The notes beneath the pieces were generated by a model. That model made no database searches, was not told the DNA's origin, and worked only from the letters and a program-made list of their open reading frames with translations. The position numbers and the translations under genes were made by a program. 64,000 nt of DNA from Roseimicrobium gellanilyticum (GTDB lineage Bacteria; Verrucomicrobiota; Verrucomicrobiia; Verrucomicrobiales; Verrucomicrobiaceae), in NCBI RefSeq assembly GCF_003315205.1, contig NZ_QNRR01000021.1, forward strand, positions 1-64,000. Reading direction: 5' to 3'. Below are positions 35,894 through 43,778 of this stretch, piece by piece (within the stretch, counting starts at the first letter, position 1; the number at the start of each line of letters is the position of its first letter).

Positions 35894-36790
35894 ATGGCCA
35901 AACTCTCCGACCTCCTACCTGCCGAAGATCTGGCGCAGCTCACCGGGCTGCCGCTCTTCGCGCGGACGGTCATGGAGGGTTTCTCCACGGGGATGCACGC
36001 CTCTCCGCATAAAGGATTCAGTGTCGAGTTCCGCCAGCATCGCCCGTATGTGCAGGGGGATGAAATCAAGCGGCTGGACTGGAAAATCTTCGGCCGCAGC
36101 GACCGCTTCTACATCCGCGAATACGATGAGGAGACGAATCTGCGCGCGACCATCCTGCTGGATGCCAGCGGGTCGATGAAGTACCGCGGCACGAAGGGAC
36201 AGGTGAAGTTCGAGCATGCACGGAAGCTCGCGGCATCACTCGCGTATGTGCTCACCGGTCAGCAGGATGCCGTCGGCCTCGTGACCTTCGACAGCAAGGT
36301 GCGTGACTACATTCCCTGCCGCACGAAGACCACGCACCTGCACAACATCCTGGAAGTGCTCATGAAGACACAGCCAGGTCAGGATACCTCGCTCGCGGGT
36401 GTGCTGCAGAATCTGGCGCCACGCATGAAGCGCCGCGGGCTGCTCCTGCTGCTCTCGGACTGCTTTGATGACGCTGAAGCCCTGCTGCAAGCCGTCGGTG
36501 TCCTGCGGAAGCAGGGTCATGAGATCATCGTGTTCCAATTGTGGGATCGCGATGAGATCGACTTCCCCTTTTCACGCTGGGCGCGCTTTGAGAATCTGGA
36601 AAATCCCGAGGACTTCGAGCAGCTCGACCCCGTGGTGATCCGGCAGCGCTACCTGCAGGTGCTGGCGAAGTTCCGCGAGGAACTGCTCGAAGGCCTGCGC
36701 AAGCACCAGGTGGATCTGGTGCCCATCATGACAGACGAACCACTCACCGCCGCGGTGAAAAGCTACCTCGCGCTGCGCATGCGGCACTGA
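35894..36790 (+). CDS. DUF58 domain (VWA-like) protein
   Basis: A 298-residue DUF58 protein. The core motif YVQGDEIKRLDWKIFGRSD (about residues 52-70) defines the family, and a MIDAS-type DASGSM lies at 90-95. It probably partners with the upstream MoxR ATPase and the downstream vWA membrane proteins. No membrane segment is visible, so it is cytosolic. The next gene starts 7 bp past the stop, so they form an operon. Confidence 0.93.
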   Translation: MAKLSDLLPAEDLAQLTGLPLFARTVMEGFSTGMHASPHKGFSVEFRQHRPYVQGDEIKRLDWKIFGRSDRFYIREYDEETNLRATILLDASGSMKYRGTKGQVKFEHARKLAASLAYVLTGQQDAVGLVTFDSKVRDYIPCRTKTTHLHNILEVLMKTQPGQDTSLAGVLQNLAPRMKRRGLLLLLSDCFDDAEALLQAVGVLRKQGHEIIVFQLWDRDEIDFPFSRWARFENLENPEDFEQLDPVVIRQRYLQVLAKFREELLEGLRKHQVDLVPIMTDEPLTAAVKSYLALRMRH

Positions 36791-36796
36791 TGCACG

Positions 36797-38956
36797 ATGT
36801 GGTTTCTTAACGGCATCCTCCTGGCGGGCGCGGCAGCGTTTCTCATCCCGCTCATCATCCATCTGCTGAACAAGCGGCGGGTGGTGACCGTGGCGTGGGG
36901 CGCCATGCATCTGCTGCATGAAGCGCTGCGGCAAAAGAAGCGCAACGTGAAGGTGGAGCAGCTTCTTCTCCTCATCGCGCGCATCAGCATTCCCATCCTG
37001 CTCGCACTGTTCCTTGCCCGTCCCGTCTTCACCTTGCTGCGACAACTCCCCGGACTGAACAAGAACTCGCTCGTGGTGGTGCTGGACAACAGCTACTCCA
37101 TGCGCGCCCCCGGGGAAGGTGGCAGTGCGCGCGATCAGGCACGCAATCACCTGCGCCGCATCTTCAGCGAACTGCCCGGCGGCTCGGATGTGAGCATCAT
37201 CCTTGCAGGCAGTCCTCCACGACTGCTCATGGCGCAGCCGAGCACGGCCATGGATGTGGTGACAGAAGCCATGGACAGCGAGCCCAGCCTCTCTGGTCCG
37301 GTGAAGATCAGCGAGGCCTTCCAACTCGCGCAGGCAGAACTGAAACGCATGGGAAATGCGGGACGCGAAGTGCTCTTCATCTCCGACTTCCAGCAAGCCG
37401 ACTGGCGCAATGTGGTGGAGGGCGGGACCGTCCCCGCACTCGATGCGCTGGCGAAGAACGAGCCAAAGCCGCTGCTCACCTTCCTGCGCGTGCCCAGTGA
37501 GTTGCAGGAGAATCTCTCCATCGCCGCAGTGGATCCTTCCGCGTTCGTGGTCGCGCGGGAGCAGGCCATCGCGCTGCGCACACGCATTCAGAATCATGGC
37601 ACGCGCGCGTATCAGGACATCGCGGTGCATCTGGAGGCGGATGGCGTGCGCCTGCGCACCACACGTGTGTCAATTGCACCGAACGCGGAAACTGTGATGA
37701 CACTCACCCATGCGTTCGAGACGGCGGGCGACCACTCCCTCACGGTGCGACTGGAGGGCGACTCTTTCCCTGAAGACAATGCTTTCTCCCTGGTCATCCC
37801 GGTGCGCGAGCAGGTGAACACGCTGATCGTCCACGGGGAAAACAAGAGTGGCACCTCGCTGGAGGGTGATGCGGATTTCCTGCAAATCGCGCTCACTCCG
37901 CACCAAAGCGCGGAGGTTTCCCTGAAGGACGTGATTCGCTCGGGACTCGTGGACTATCGCCAGCTACGGGACAAGGCCACCGAGGGTGCAGAGGTCGTGA
38001 TCCTCGCGAACGTTTCAAAACTCAACGACAGGCAGTACAAGGACCTGGAGGAGTTTGTGAAGCGCGGCGGCGGCCTGCTCATCTTCGCCGGGCCTGACAT
38101 GGATCTGCGCTGGTATGACAAGGAATTCTACCGCGATGGCAAGGGTCTGATGCCCTGTGCGATGTCCGGCTTCGGCCATGTGGATGAAGGGCAGTCTCCG
38201 GCGCGCATATTGAGCCAGCGCTTCACCCACCCTGCCACGACCTATTTCAACGACGCACGTGGTCTGCGCCTGCAGGATGCGGCTTTCAACCACTGGGTGC
38301 GCTTCGACAAGATCCAAGGTGACGCGCGTGTGCTGCTGAGCCTGGACCGCGGTGATGCCCTCCTGGTGGAGAAGCCCTATGGCAAGGGACGCGTGCTCGC
38401 GGTTTCTTCCACCGCGAATGCACGCTGGAACAATCTGCCACTGCAGCCTGTATTCGTACCGCTGATGCAGCGCCTGGTAACCTACCTCGCCACGCAGAAC
38501 GCCGCGCCTCAGTTCCAGATGTGCGGCACCTTGCTGCGCGCGCCACTGGATGTGACCAGGGAGAAGTCCGAGTACGTGCTGACGGACCCCTTCAACAAGC
38601 TGCACGATCTCGTGGCAAAGAAGGACGAAACCGGTGCGGTGTATGTGGACTATGCCGCCACCTATGCACCCGGCCTGTATGAGCTGCGTCCCAAAGTGCC
38701 AAATGCCAACGAGCCTACACGCCGCTTTGCCTTCAATCTCGACCCCGCTGAATCCAATCTGACAGCCACACCCAGCGAGAAGTCCCGCGAAGTCGCCAGC
38801 CGCTTCGATGCCGGCTACGCCGAGAGCTACGACGAGTACGCCCGCCTCGACCGCTCCCGCCGCCACGGCACCGAACTGTGGCAGCCGATTCTCGTGCTGT
38901 TGCTCATCTTCCTCTTCGGGGAGGTGTTCCTTCAGCAGAGGATTGGGAAGGCGTGA
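36797..38956 (+). CDS. BatA/vWA membrane protein (aerotolerance-type)
   Basis: A 719-residue protein with the BatA N-terminal domain (FLNGILLAGAAAFLIPLIIHLLN), a second membrane helix (about 58-80), then a vWA domain with MIDAS DNSYSM at 97-102. A large periplasmic region contains a repeated 'EEFVKRGGGLLIFAGPDMD' fold resembling a glutamine-amidotransferase-like domain. A final membrane helix (ILVLLLIFLFGEVFL) closes the protein. It forms an operon with DUF58. Related Bat proteins in Bacteroides are linked to oxygen tolerance; that role is not established here. Confidence 0.88.
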   Translation: MWFLNGILLAGAAAFLIPLIIHLLNKRRVVTVAWGAMHLLHEALRQKKRNVKVEQLLLLIARISIPILLALFLARPVFTLLRQLPGLNKNSLVVVLDNSYSMRAPGEGGSARDQARNHLRRIFSELPGGSDVSIILAGSPPRLLMAQPSTAMDVVTEAMDSEPSLSGPVKISEAFQLAQAELKRMGNAGREVLFISDFQQADWRNVVEGGTVPALDALAKNEPKPLLTFLRVPSELQENLSIAAVDPSAFVVAREQAIALRTRIQNHGTRAYQDIAVHLEADGVRLRTTRVSIAPNAETVMTLTHAFETAGDHSLTVRLEGDSFPEDNAFSLVIPVREQVNTLIVHGENKSGTSLEGDADFLQIALTPHQSAEVSLKDVIRSGLVDYRQLRDKATEGAEVVILANVSKLNDRQYKDLEEFVKRGGGLLIFAGPDMDLRWYDKEFYRDGKGLMPCAMSGFGHVDEGQSPARILSQRFTHPATTYFNDARGLRLQDAAFNHWVRFDKIQGDARVLLSLDRGDALLVEKPYGKGRVLAVSSTANARWNNLPLQPVFVPLMQRLVTYLATQNAAPQFQMCGTLLRAPLDVTREKSEYVLTDPFNKLHDLVAKKDETGAVYVDYAATYAPGLYELRPKVPNANEPTRRFAFNLDPAESNLTATPSEKSREVASRFDAGYAESYDEYARLDRSRRHGTELWQPILVLLLIFLFGEVFLQQRIGKA

Positions 38957-39027
38957 CCTCCCCTTCCCCATCAATCCAACCTCACCCACCTCCGTAATCA
39001 GTGTTTCATCTCCAACTATCTGCAATC

Positions 39028-39694
39028 CGCAGGCCGAAGGTCTGCTATAGGTCAGCCCAGGGCAACGCCCTGGGTTCCAGGGTCAAAATTCACAAGCCCT
39101 GAAAGGGCGGAATAGAACCTGCCATGGCCCAGTCACTCTCCAAAGTCCTGCTGCATGTCGTATACAGCACGAAGGATCGCGCTCCGTGGCTGAGTGACCC
39201 TGTGGTGCGAAAAGACCTGTACGCTTACATGGCGAGCATCATGAATGCGATGGATTGTCCTGCTCTGCTCATCAATGGCGTCGCGGACCACGTCCATACC
39301 CTGTGTCAGCTCTCCCGCAAAGTTGCCATCTGCGACCTATTGGAAGAAATCAAAAAACAGCCGTCAAAATGGCTGAAAACACAGGGCACATCATACCAAG
39401 GCTTCCACTGGCAAGCTGGCTATGGTGTCTTCTCCGTGAGCGAATCCAAGGGGGAGGATGTGAAGGCGTATATCCAAAATCAGGAGGAACACCATCGAAA
39501 GGTGTCATTTCAAGACGAGTTTCGCCGATTGTGTGAAAAGCACGCCGTTCCGTTGGATGAACGATATGCATGGGATTGAAGAACACATGACAATGCCACG
39601 CTTTATTCCGCCCTTTCAGGGCTCCATGATTTCCGGCAATATACCCAGGGCGTTGCCCTGGGCTAGCATGTTTCAGGCCTTCAGCCTGGAGTAC
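39028..39694 (+). mobile_element. RAYT/REP-type element with long inverted hairpin arms
   Basis: An intergenic block centred on a Y1 transposase gene. Each side has three nested hairpins of the same kind: left GCAGGCCGAAGGTCTGC, CCCAGGGCAACGCCCTGGG and GCCCTGAAAGGGC (39029-39118); right, in reverse order and orientation, GCCCTTTCAGGGC, CCCAGGGCGTTGCCCTGGG and CAGGCCTTCAGCCTG (39602-39690). The arms are about 90 bp and 70-80 percent alike by eye. No target-site duplication is clear. The heptamer array starts 13 bp past the right arm. Confidence 0.85.
39124..39579 (+). CDS. REP-associated tyrosine (Y1, IS200-like) transposase
   Basis: A 151-residue HUH transposase. The HUH pair is H56/H58 in NGVADHVHTL, and the candidate nucleophile Y116 is in VKAYIQNQ, followed by HH near 123. 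These match the IS200/TnpA_REP family, which cleaves single-stranded hairpins at their flanks. The product is complete and lacks frameshifts. It sits between two copies of a three-hairpin arm, so it likely mobilised or amplified those arms. It separates two vWA genes that otherwise form a unit. Confidence 0.92.
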   Translation: MAQSLSKVLLHVVYSTKDRAPWLSDPVVRKDLYAYMASIMNAMDCPALLINGVADHVHTLCQLSRKVAICDLLEEIKKQPSKWLKTQGTSYQGFHWQAGYGVFSVSESKGEDVKAYIQNQEEHHRKVSFQDEFRRLCEKHAVPLDERYAWD

Positions 39695-39706
39695 AACAAG
39701 CGCGAC

Positions 39707-40028
39707 TGACCACCGACTACTGACCACTGACCACTGACTACTGACTACTGACTACTGACCACTGACCACTGACCACTGACTACTGACTACTGACTACTGA
39801 CTACTGACTACTGACTACTGACTACTGACTACTGACTACTGACTACTGACTACTGACTACTGACTACTGACCACTGACCACTGACCACTGACCACTGACC
39901 ACTGACCACTGACCACTGACCACTGACCACTGACCACTGACCACTGACCACTGACCACTGACCACTGACTACCGACTACCGACTACCGACTACCGACTAC
40001 CGACTACCGACTACCGACTACCGACTTC
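39707..40028. repeat. Heptamer tandem array of 45 units in homogeneous blocks
   Basis: Counting from 39707: TGACCAC, CGACTAC, 2 TGACCAC, 3 TGACTAC, 3 TGACCAC, 13 TGACTAC, 14 TGACCAC, 1 TGACTAC, 7 CGACTAC, and a degenerate CGACTTC. The three variants differ at positions 1 and 5 only. Long blocks of one variant suggest local expansion by slippage rather than point mutation. A C-rich tract and the start codon of the 776-residue protein follow. The other 127 bp of the gap 39580-39706 hold the RAYT right arm. Confidence 0.97.
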
Positions 40029-40049
40029 TCCCCCAAACTCACACCACCC

Positions 40050-42380
40050 TTGCCCCCCTCTCCCACACATACCTATCTTCGCTTCACAGGTGACTGGCCT
40101 CCGGTGCCGGTCTTCGCGGTGGCGATTGGGCTGGGACTGCTGATGTTTTTCTACTATCGCAGGGAACTGCGATTCCACTCAGGCATGGCAAGGTGGGTGC
40201 CCGCGCTGCTTCGTTCCATCGCGGTGTTCATGATCGTGATGTGTCTGGCGGGACCCATTCTGCGGCACGTGACCACTTTCCGACAGCTCGGGCGCGTGGT
40301 GCTCATGGTGGACGCGTCCGCGAGCATGTCCTTCACCGATGAACTGCCGCAAGCCAACGGCAAGGCTCCAGGCGAAGCGACAGCCGCACGAGAGGTGAAG
40401 CCGGCATTGCCCCGTTTCTCGCGTGCGGAGGATGCGCTTCTCACCCCGGGCATCTCACTCGCACGCCGCCTCGCGGAGAAGCATGATGTGGAGCTCTTTG
40501 CCCTGCGCGGATACAAGGCGGAGCGCCTCTGGTGGCAGCGCGATGAAGGGCGCGACATCTCTGGAGATCTGCCACTGAACTTTGAGTTCAAACCGGATGC
40601 CACCCTCACCAACCTGGATCAGCCGCTGCGCGATGCGCTCGGCCCCAGCCCGAACGGAGCTGCCCTGGTGCTGCTGACGGATGGCCAGCACAATGGTCCC
40701 GGCTCCCCCGAGGATCTCGCGGCCAGCATGGGTGAAAATGGCGTGCCCATCTTCACCGTGGGTTATGGCGCAGAACTCGCGCCGCCGGATCTCGCACTGC
40801 TGGGAGTGAAGGCGCCGGAGGCTGTCTTCTCGGAAGATCGCACGGAAGGGGTTCTCTTGATCAATGATGCCATTGCCGCCGGACTTCCGGCGATGGCCAG
40901 CATCACACAGGCGAACAAGGTGCTGTGGCAGCAGTCCTTCACCACCACCGGCAAGGGTGAGCGGCGCATGGAGTTCAGCTTTCCCGTAAAGGAACTCGCG
41001 GGTGACGTGAAGCAATCCCTGCGCCTGCTGAACGTGCGGGTGGAGCTCACCGGCAATGCCAGCGCACGCGACCGCATCACGGATAACAATCAACGCGTCA
41101 TCGCCCTGCATCTGCTCACGCGGAAACGCAAGGTACTCATCGTCGATGGACGTCCGCGCTGGGAGACGCGCTATCTGAAAAACCACTTCGACACAGATGA
41201 GCGCTGGAAAGTCACCGCTGCGTTCGATGACTTCAAGGATGGCCCAAGTGATACGGTACAGGCAGCATTTCCCAAGACGCGTGAAGACCTGATGACCTAC
41301 GACCTGGTGGTGCTGGGTGACATCCGCCCCAATGCCCTCCGTGAAGATCAGCAGGCCATGCTGATCGAGTTTGTGGAAAAGCGTGGCGGAGGACTCATCG
41401 TCATCGATGGACGCCGCGGACATCTTACCGAGTGGGCGAAGACGAAGGTCGGCAGCCTGATACCCGTCGCCTCGCGCGGGAAGAATGAACTCACCGAGCC
41501 CACCGGCTACCACCTTACCAAGGACGGCCTCACGCTGGAGGCGCTGCGCCTGGGTGACACCTCATCCACGAACGCAGCTCTGTGGACCAAGCTTCCCAAA
41601 GCCATGTGGACCTCCGCTGCGAGTCCGCAATCTGACGCCACCGTGCTCGCCCGCTTCGGAGGCAATGCAGAAAAGGATCAAGCTGCGCTGGTGTGGCGCC
41701 GTTATGGCGCCGGCAGCGTCCTGTGGCTGGGCACGGATGAGCTCTGGCGCTGGCGCTATGAAGTCGCGGACATGCATCACCAGAAATTCTGGATGCAGAT
41801 CGCCTCGTGGATCGCCGCACCGCCATTTCTCGTGGAGAATGAGCGCGTGAGCCTCGGCATGGATCGCCTGCGCTATCAGGAAGGCGAAAGCGCGGAGCTG
41901 CGCGTGCGTCTGCGCGATGCGAAGGGCGCGGTGGTGGAAGATGCGAAGCCACGCGTGCATGTCTTCCGCAACGGTCTTGAGATTGCCACGCTGCAGCTTG
42001 ACCCCGATGCGGCACACGGTGGCGTCTTCCGCGCCATGACCGGCGCGCTGCCCGGTGGGGATTATCAAATCACGGTCTCCGAGGCAAACCTGCCACCCGG
42101 CGATGTGAAGCTGGCCTTCCGCGTGGAGACGGGTGCGAATCAGGAATGGAGCCATCTCACCCTGAATCGTCCCCTGCTGGAAGGCATGGCTCGTGCCAGT
42201 GGTGGACGCTTCCTGCGCGAGGGAGACCTCTCCCAGTTGCCCGACTTGCTCCGTCAGCTCGACCGGCAGCAAACACGCGTGAAGGAAACGATCCTGTGGT
42301 CAAGCTGGTGGTGGTTTGGAATTGCGATGGTGCTGCTCACCATCGAGTGGCTTCTGCGGAAGCGGTGGCGGCTGGTGTGA
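40050..42380 (+). CDS. Large VWA membrane protein
   Basis: A 776-residue protein with a TTG start at 40050. Two N-terminal helices (about 18-35 and 48-72), a MIDAS-type DASASM (88-93), a long extracytoplasmic region with an amidotransferase-like segment (RKVLIVDGRPRWETRYLKNH; FVEKRGGGLIVIDGRRGH) and a C-terminal anchor (WFGIAMVLLTIEWLL) are visible. No ATG lies between the array and the first helix, so TTG is the most plausible start; the CGACTAC units upstream are open in frame, so a longer product cannot be excluded. It pairs with the BatA-like protein of the same cluster. Confidence 0.85.
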   Translation: MPPSPTHTYLRFTGDWPPVPVFAVAIGLGLLMFFYYRRELRFHSGMARWVPALLRSIAVFMIVMCLAGPILRHVTTFRQLGRVVLMVDASASMSFTDELPQANGKAPGEATAAREVKPALPRFSRAEDALLTPGISLARRLAEKHDVELFALRGYKAERLWWQRDEGRDISGDLPLNFEFKPDATLTNLDQPLRDALGPSPNGAALVLLTDGQHNGPGSPEDLAASMGENGVPIFTVGYGAELAPPDLALLGVKAPEAVFSEDRTEGVLLINDAIAAGLPAMASITQANKVLWQQSFTTTGKGERRMEFSFPVKELAGDVKQSLRLLNVRVELTGNASARDRITDNNQRVIALHLLTRKRKVLIVDGRPRWETRYLKNHFDTDERWKVTAAFDDFKDGPSDTVQAAFPKTREDLMTYDLVVLGDIRPNALREDQQAMLIEFVEKRGGGLIVIDGRRGHLTEWAKTKVGSLIPVASRGKNELTEPTGYHLTKDGLTLEALRLGDTSSTNAALWTKLPKAMWTSAASPQSDATVLARFGGNAEKDQAALVWRRYGAGSVLWLGTDELWRWRYEVADMHHQKFWMQIASWIAAPPFLVENERVSLGMDRLRYQEGESAELRVRLRDAKGAVVEDAKPRVHVFRNGLEIATLQLDPDAAHGGVFRAMTGALPGGDYQITVSEANLPPGDVKLAFRVETGANQEWSHLTLNRPLLEGMARASGGRFLREGDLSQLPDLLRQLDRQQTRVKETILWSSWWWFGIAMVLLTIEWLLRKRWRLV

Positions 42381-42383
42381 TAG

Positions 42384-42424
42384 CAACGCCGCAGGCGTTG
42401 ATCCACCGCGACCGTTGGTCGCGG
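42384..42424. other. Two adjacent hairpins after the VWA gene
   Basis: CAACGCC-GCA-GGCGTTG (42384-42400) and CCGCGACC-GTT-GGTCGCGG (42406-42424) begin right after the stop codon. Neither has a T-run, so they are unlikely rho-independent terminators; they resemble REP-like intergenic hairpins. Confidence 0.6.
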
Positions 42425-42488
42425 TGCGGTCCGCCTCACCACACCAGAAGTTTGTCGACGTCTGCTTACACGTAACTAAGTTGGACCG

Positions 42489-43199
42489 ATGCACGCTGGA
42501 ACCGCTGAGCTTTATGACGCCGTATACACCCGGATGAAGGATTACCGGGGAGAGGCGGAGAAGGTGCGAACCTGGATCGAGAAGCTGAGGCCGGGCGCGC
42601 AGAGCATTCTGGATGTGGCCTGCGGCACGGGGGAACATGCAAAGTACCTCTGCGCGAGCTACCAGGTGGATGGGGTCGACTTGAATGGGGACTACCTCAC
42701 CGCCGCGCACCGGAAGAATCCCCAAGGGCGGCATGAGGTGGCTGACATGACCTGCTTCGACCTGCAGAAGAAATACGACGTGGTGCTTTGTCTGTTCAGC
42801 GCGATTGGCTACGCCATGACTTTGGAGAAGCTGAACTCGGCAATCCAATGCATGGCCGATCATCTGGCTCCGCAGGGAGCACTGATCGTGGAACCATGGC
42901 TCACGCCTGAACGCTGGAAGGCAGGGCGCCCGCACCTGGTTTCATTTGAGGAAGAGAACTTCAAGATATGCCGGATGAACACCACGGAAGTCCGTGGGGA
43001 TCGGATCTCATTCATGCAATTCCACTTCCTGGTCGGGCGTCCGGCGGAAGTCATCCATTTCACGGAGGACCATGAGCTGGCGCTTTTCACCCAAGCGGAG
43101 ATGCTGGGCGCGTTTCGGCATGCTGGACTGGAGCCCGAGTATGATGAAAAGGGAATTTTCGGAAGGGGCCTTTATTTTGCGAGGAAGGCCAGCGCTTGA
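42489..43199 (+). CDS. SAM-dependent class I methyltransferase
   Basis: A 236-residue methyltransferase. Motif I is ILDVACGTGEH (40-50), then DGVDLNGDYL, VADMTCFDL and VVLCLFSAIGY at the expected positions. The N-terminus (ELYDAVYTRMKDY) and the C-terminal beta part resemble the sugar N,N-dimethyltransferases (DesVI/TylM1 type), but the substrate is not known. It sits between vWA genes and DUF4175, with short gaps, and seems unrelated to them. Confidence 0.87.
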   Translation: MHAGTAELYDAVYTRMKDYRGEAEKVRTWIEKLRPGAQSILDVACGTGEHAKYLCASYQVDGVDLNGDYLTAAHRKNPQGRHEVADMTCFDLQKKYDVVLCLFSAIGYAMTLEKLNSAIQCMADHLAPQGALIVEPWLTPERWKAGRPHLVSFEEENFKICRMNTTEVRGDRISFMQFHFLVGRPAEVIHFTEDHELALFTQAEMLGAFRHAGLEPEYDEKGIFGRGLYFARKASA

Positions 43200-43267
43200 T
43201 CATCGGAGGAAGGACCACGTGAGCTTCCTGTCTTGCCATTTTTTGAGTCATACCTCATCATTCGTGC

Positions 43268-43588
43268 ATGACCCGGCAGCAACTGGAGCACCTTGCGTAT
43301 CAGGTCAGGGAAATCCGCGCGCGGCTTGAGAGTCCCCAAAGTGTCAGCTCGCTTCAGGAGGCGCTGTTCCTGGCACACAAGTTCCAGCAGTTTTCGTTTA
43401 ACACGGAGCAATACAGACTTGAGATCGAGCCTGTCATCATGGGCATTGATCGGCTGATGGACATGGTCCCGGAGATCCGGAAAAAGGGGATGGGCAAGTT
43501 CAAGGAGGAGCAGCAATCGGCCGTGCAGGCGCTGACGGGTATGGGGGCACAAATGAGCGCCCGGCTGGAATCGGTGGCCCCATGGTAG
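43268..43588 (+). CDS. Hypothetical helical protein
   Basis: A 106-residue, mostly helical protein (QLEHLAYQVREIRARLESPQS; QSAVQALTGMGAQMSARLESV) with no signal peptide, membrane segment or known motif. It begins 68 bp after the methyltransferase and reads in the direction of the cluster. Its alpha-helical amphipathic pattern suggests a small soluble or coiled-coil protein. Not recognised. Confidence 0.55.
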   Translation: MTRQQLEHLAYQVREIRARLESPQSVSSLQEALFLAHKFQQFSFNTEQYRLEIEPVIMGIDRLMDMVPEIRKKGMGKFKEEQQSAVQALTGMGAQMSARLESVAPW

Positions 43589-43778
43589 GACTGGCTCTCC
43601 CGCTCCAGAGGCGGATGATTCATCCCGCTTGCCATCCCGCAGCCACCGGAAGACTGTTGGCAGGACTTTGCCTTTCCTCCCCAAGAAGCGGCCCTTCTGG
43701 AACGTATTAGAATAGGCCCGCACGCACCCTGCCCTCCCCGCCTGCTTCCACGAGCAGCCAAGTTCCCCATTTCCCCTC

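Noticed and set aside
39707-40028. Heptamer array as a CRISPR array
   Set aside because: Units are 7 bp, contiguous and without spacers.
42384-42424. Tandem hairpins as a rho-independent terminator
   Set aside because: No T-run follows either stem.
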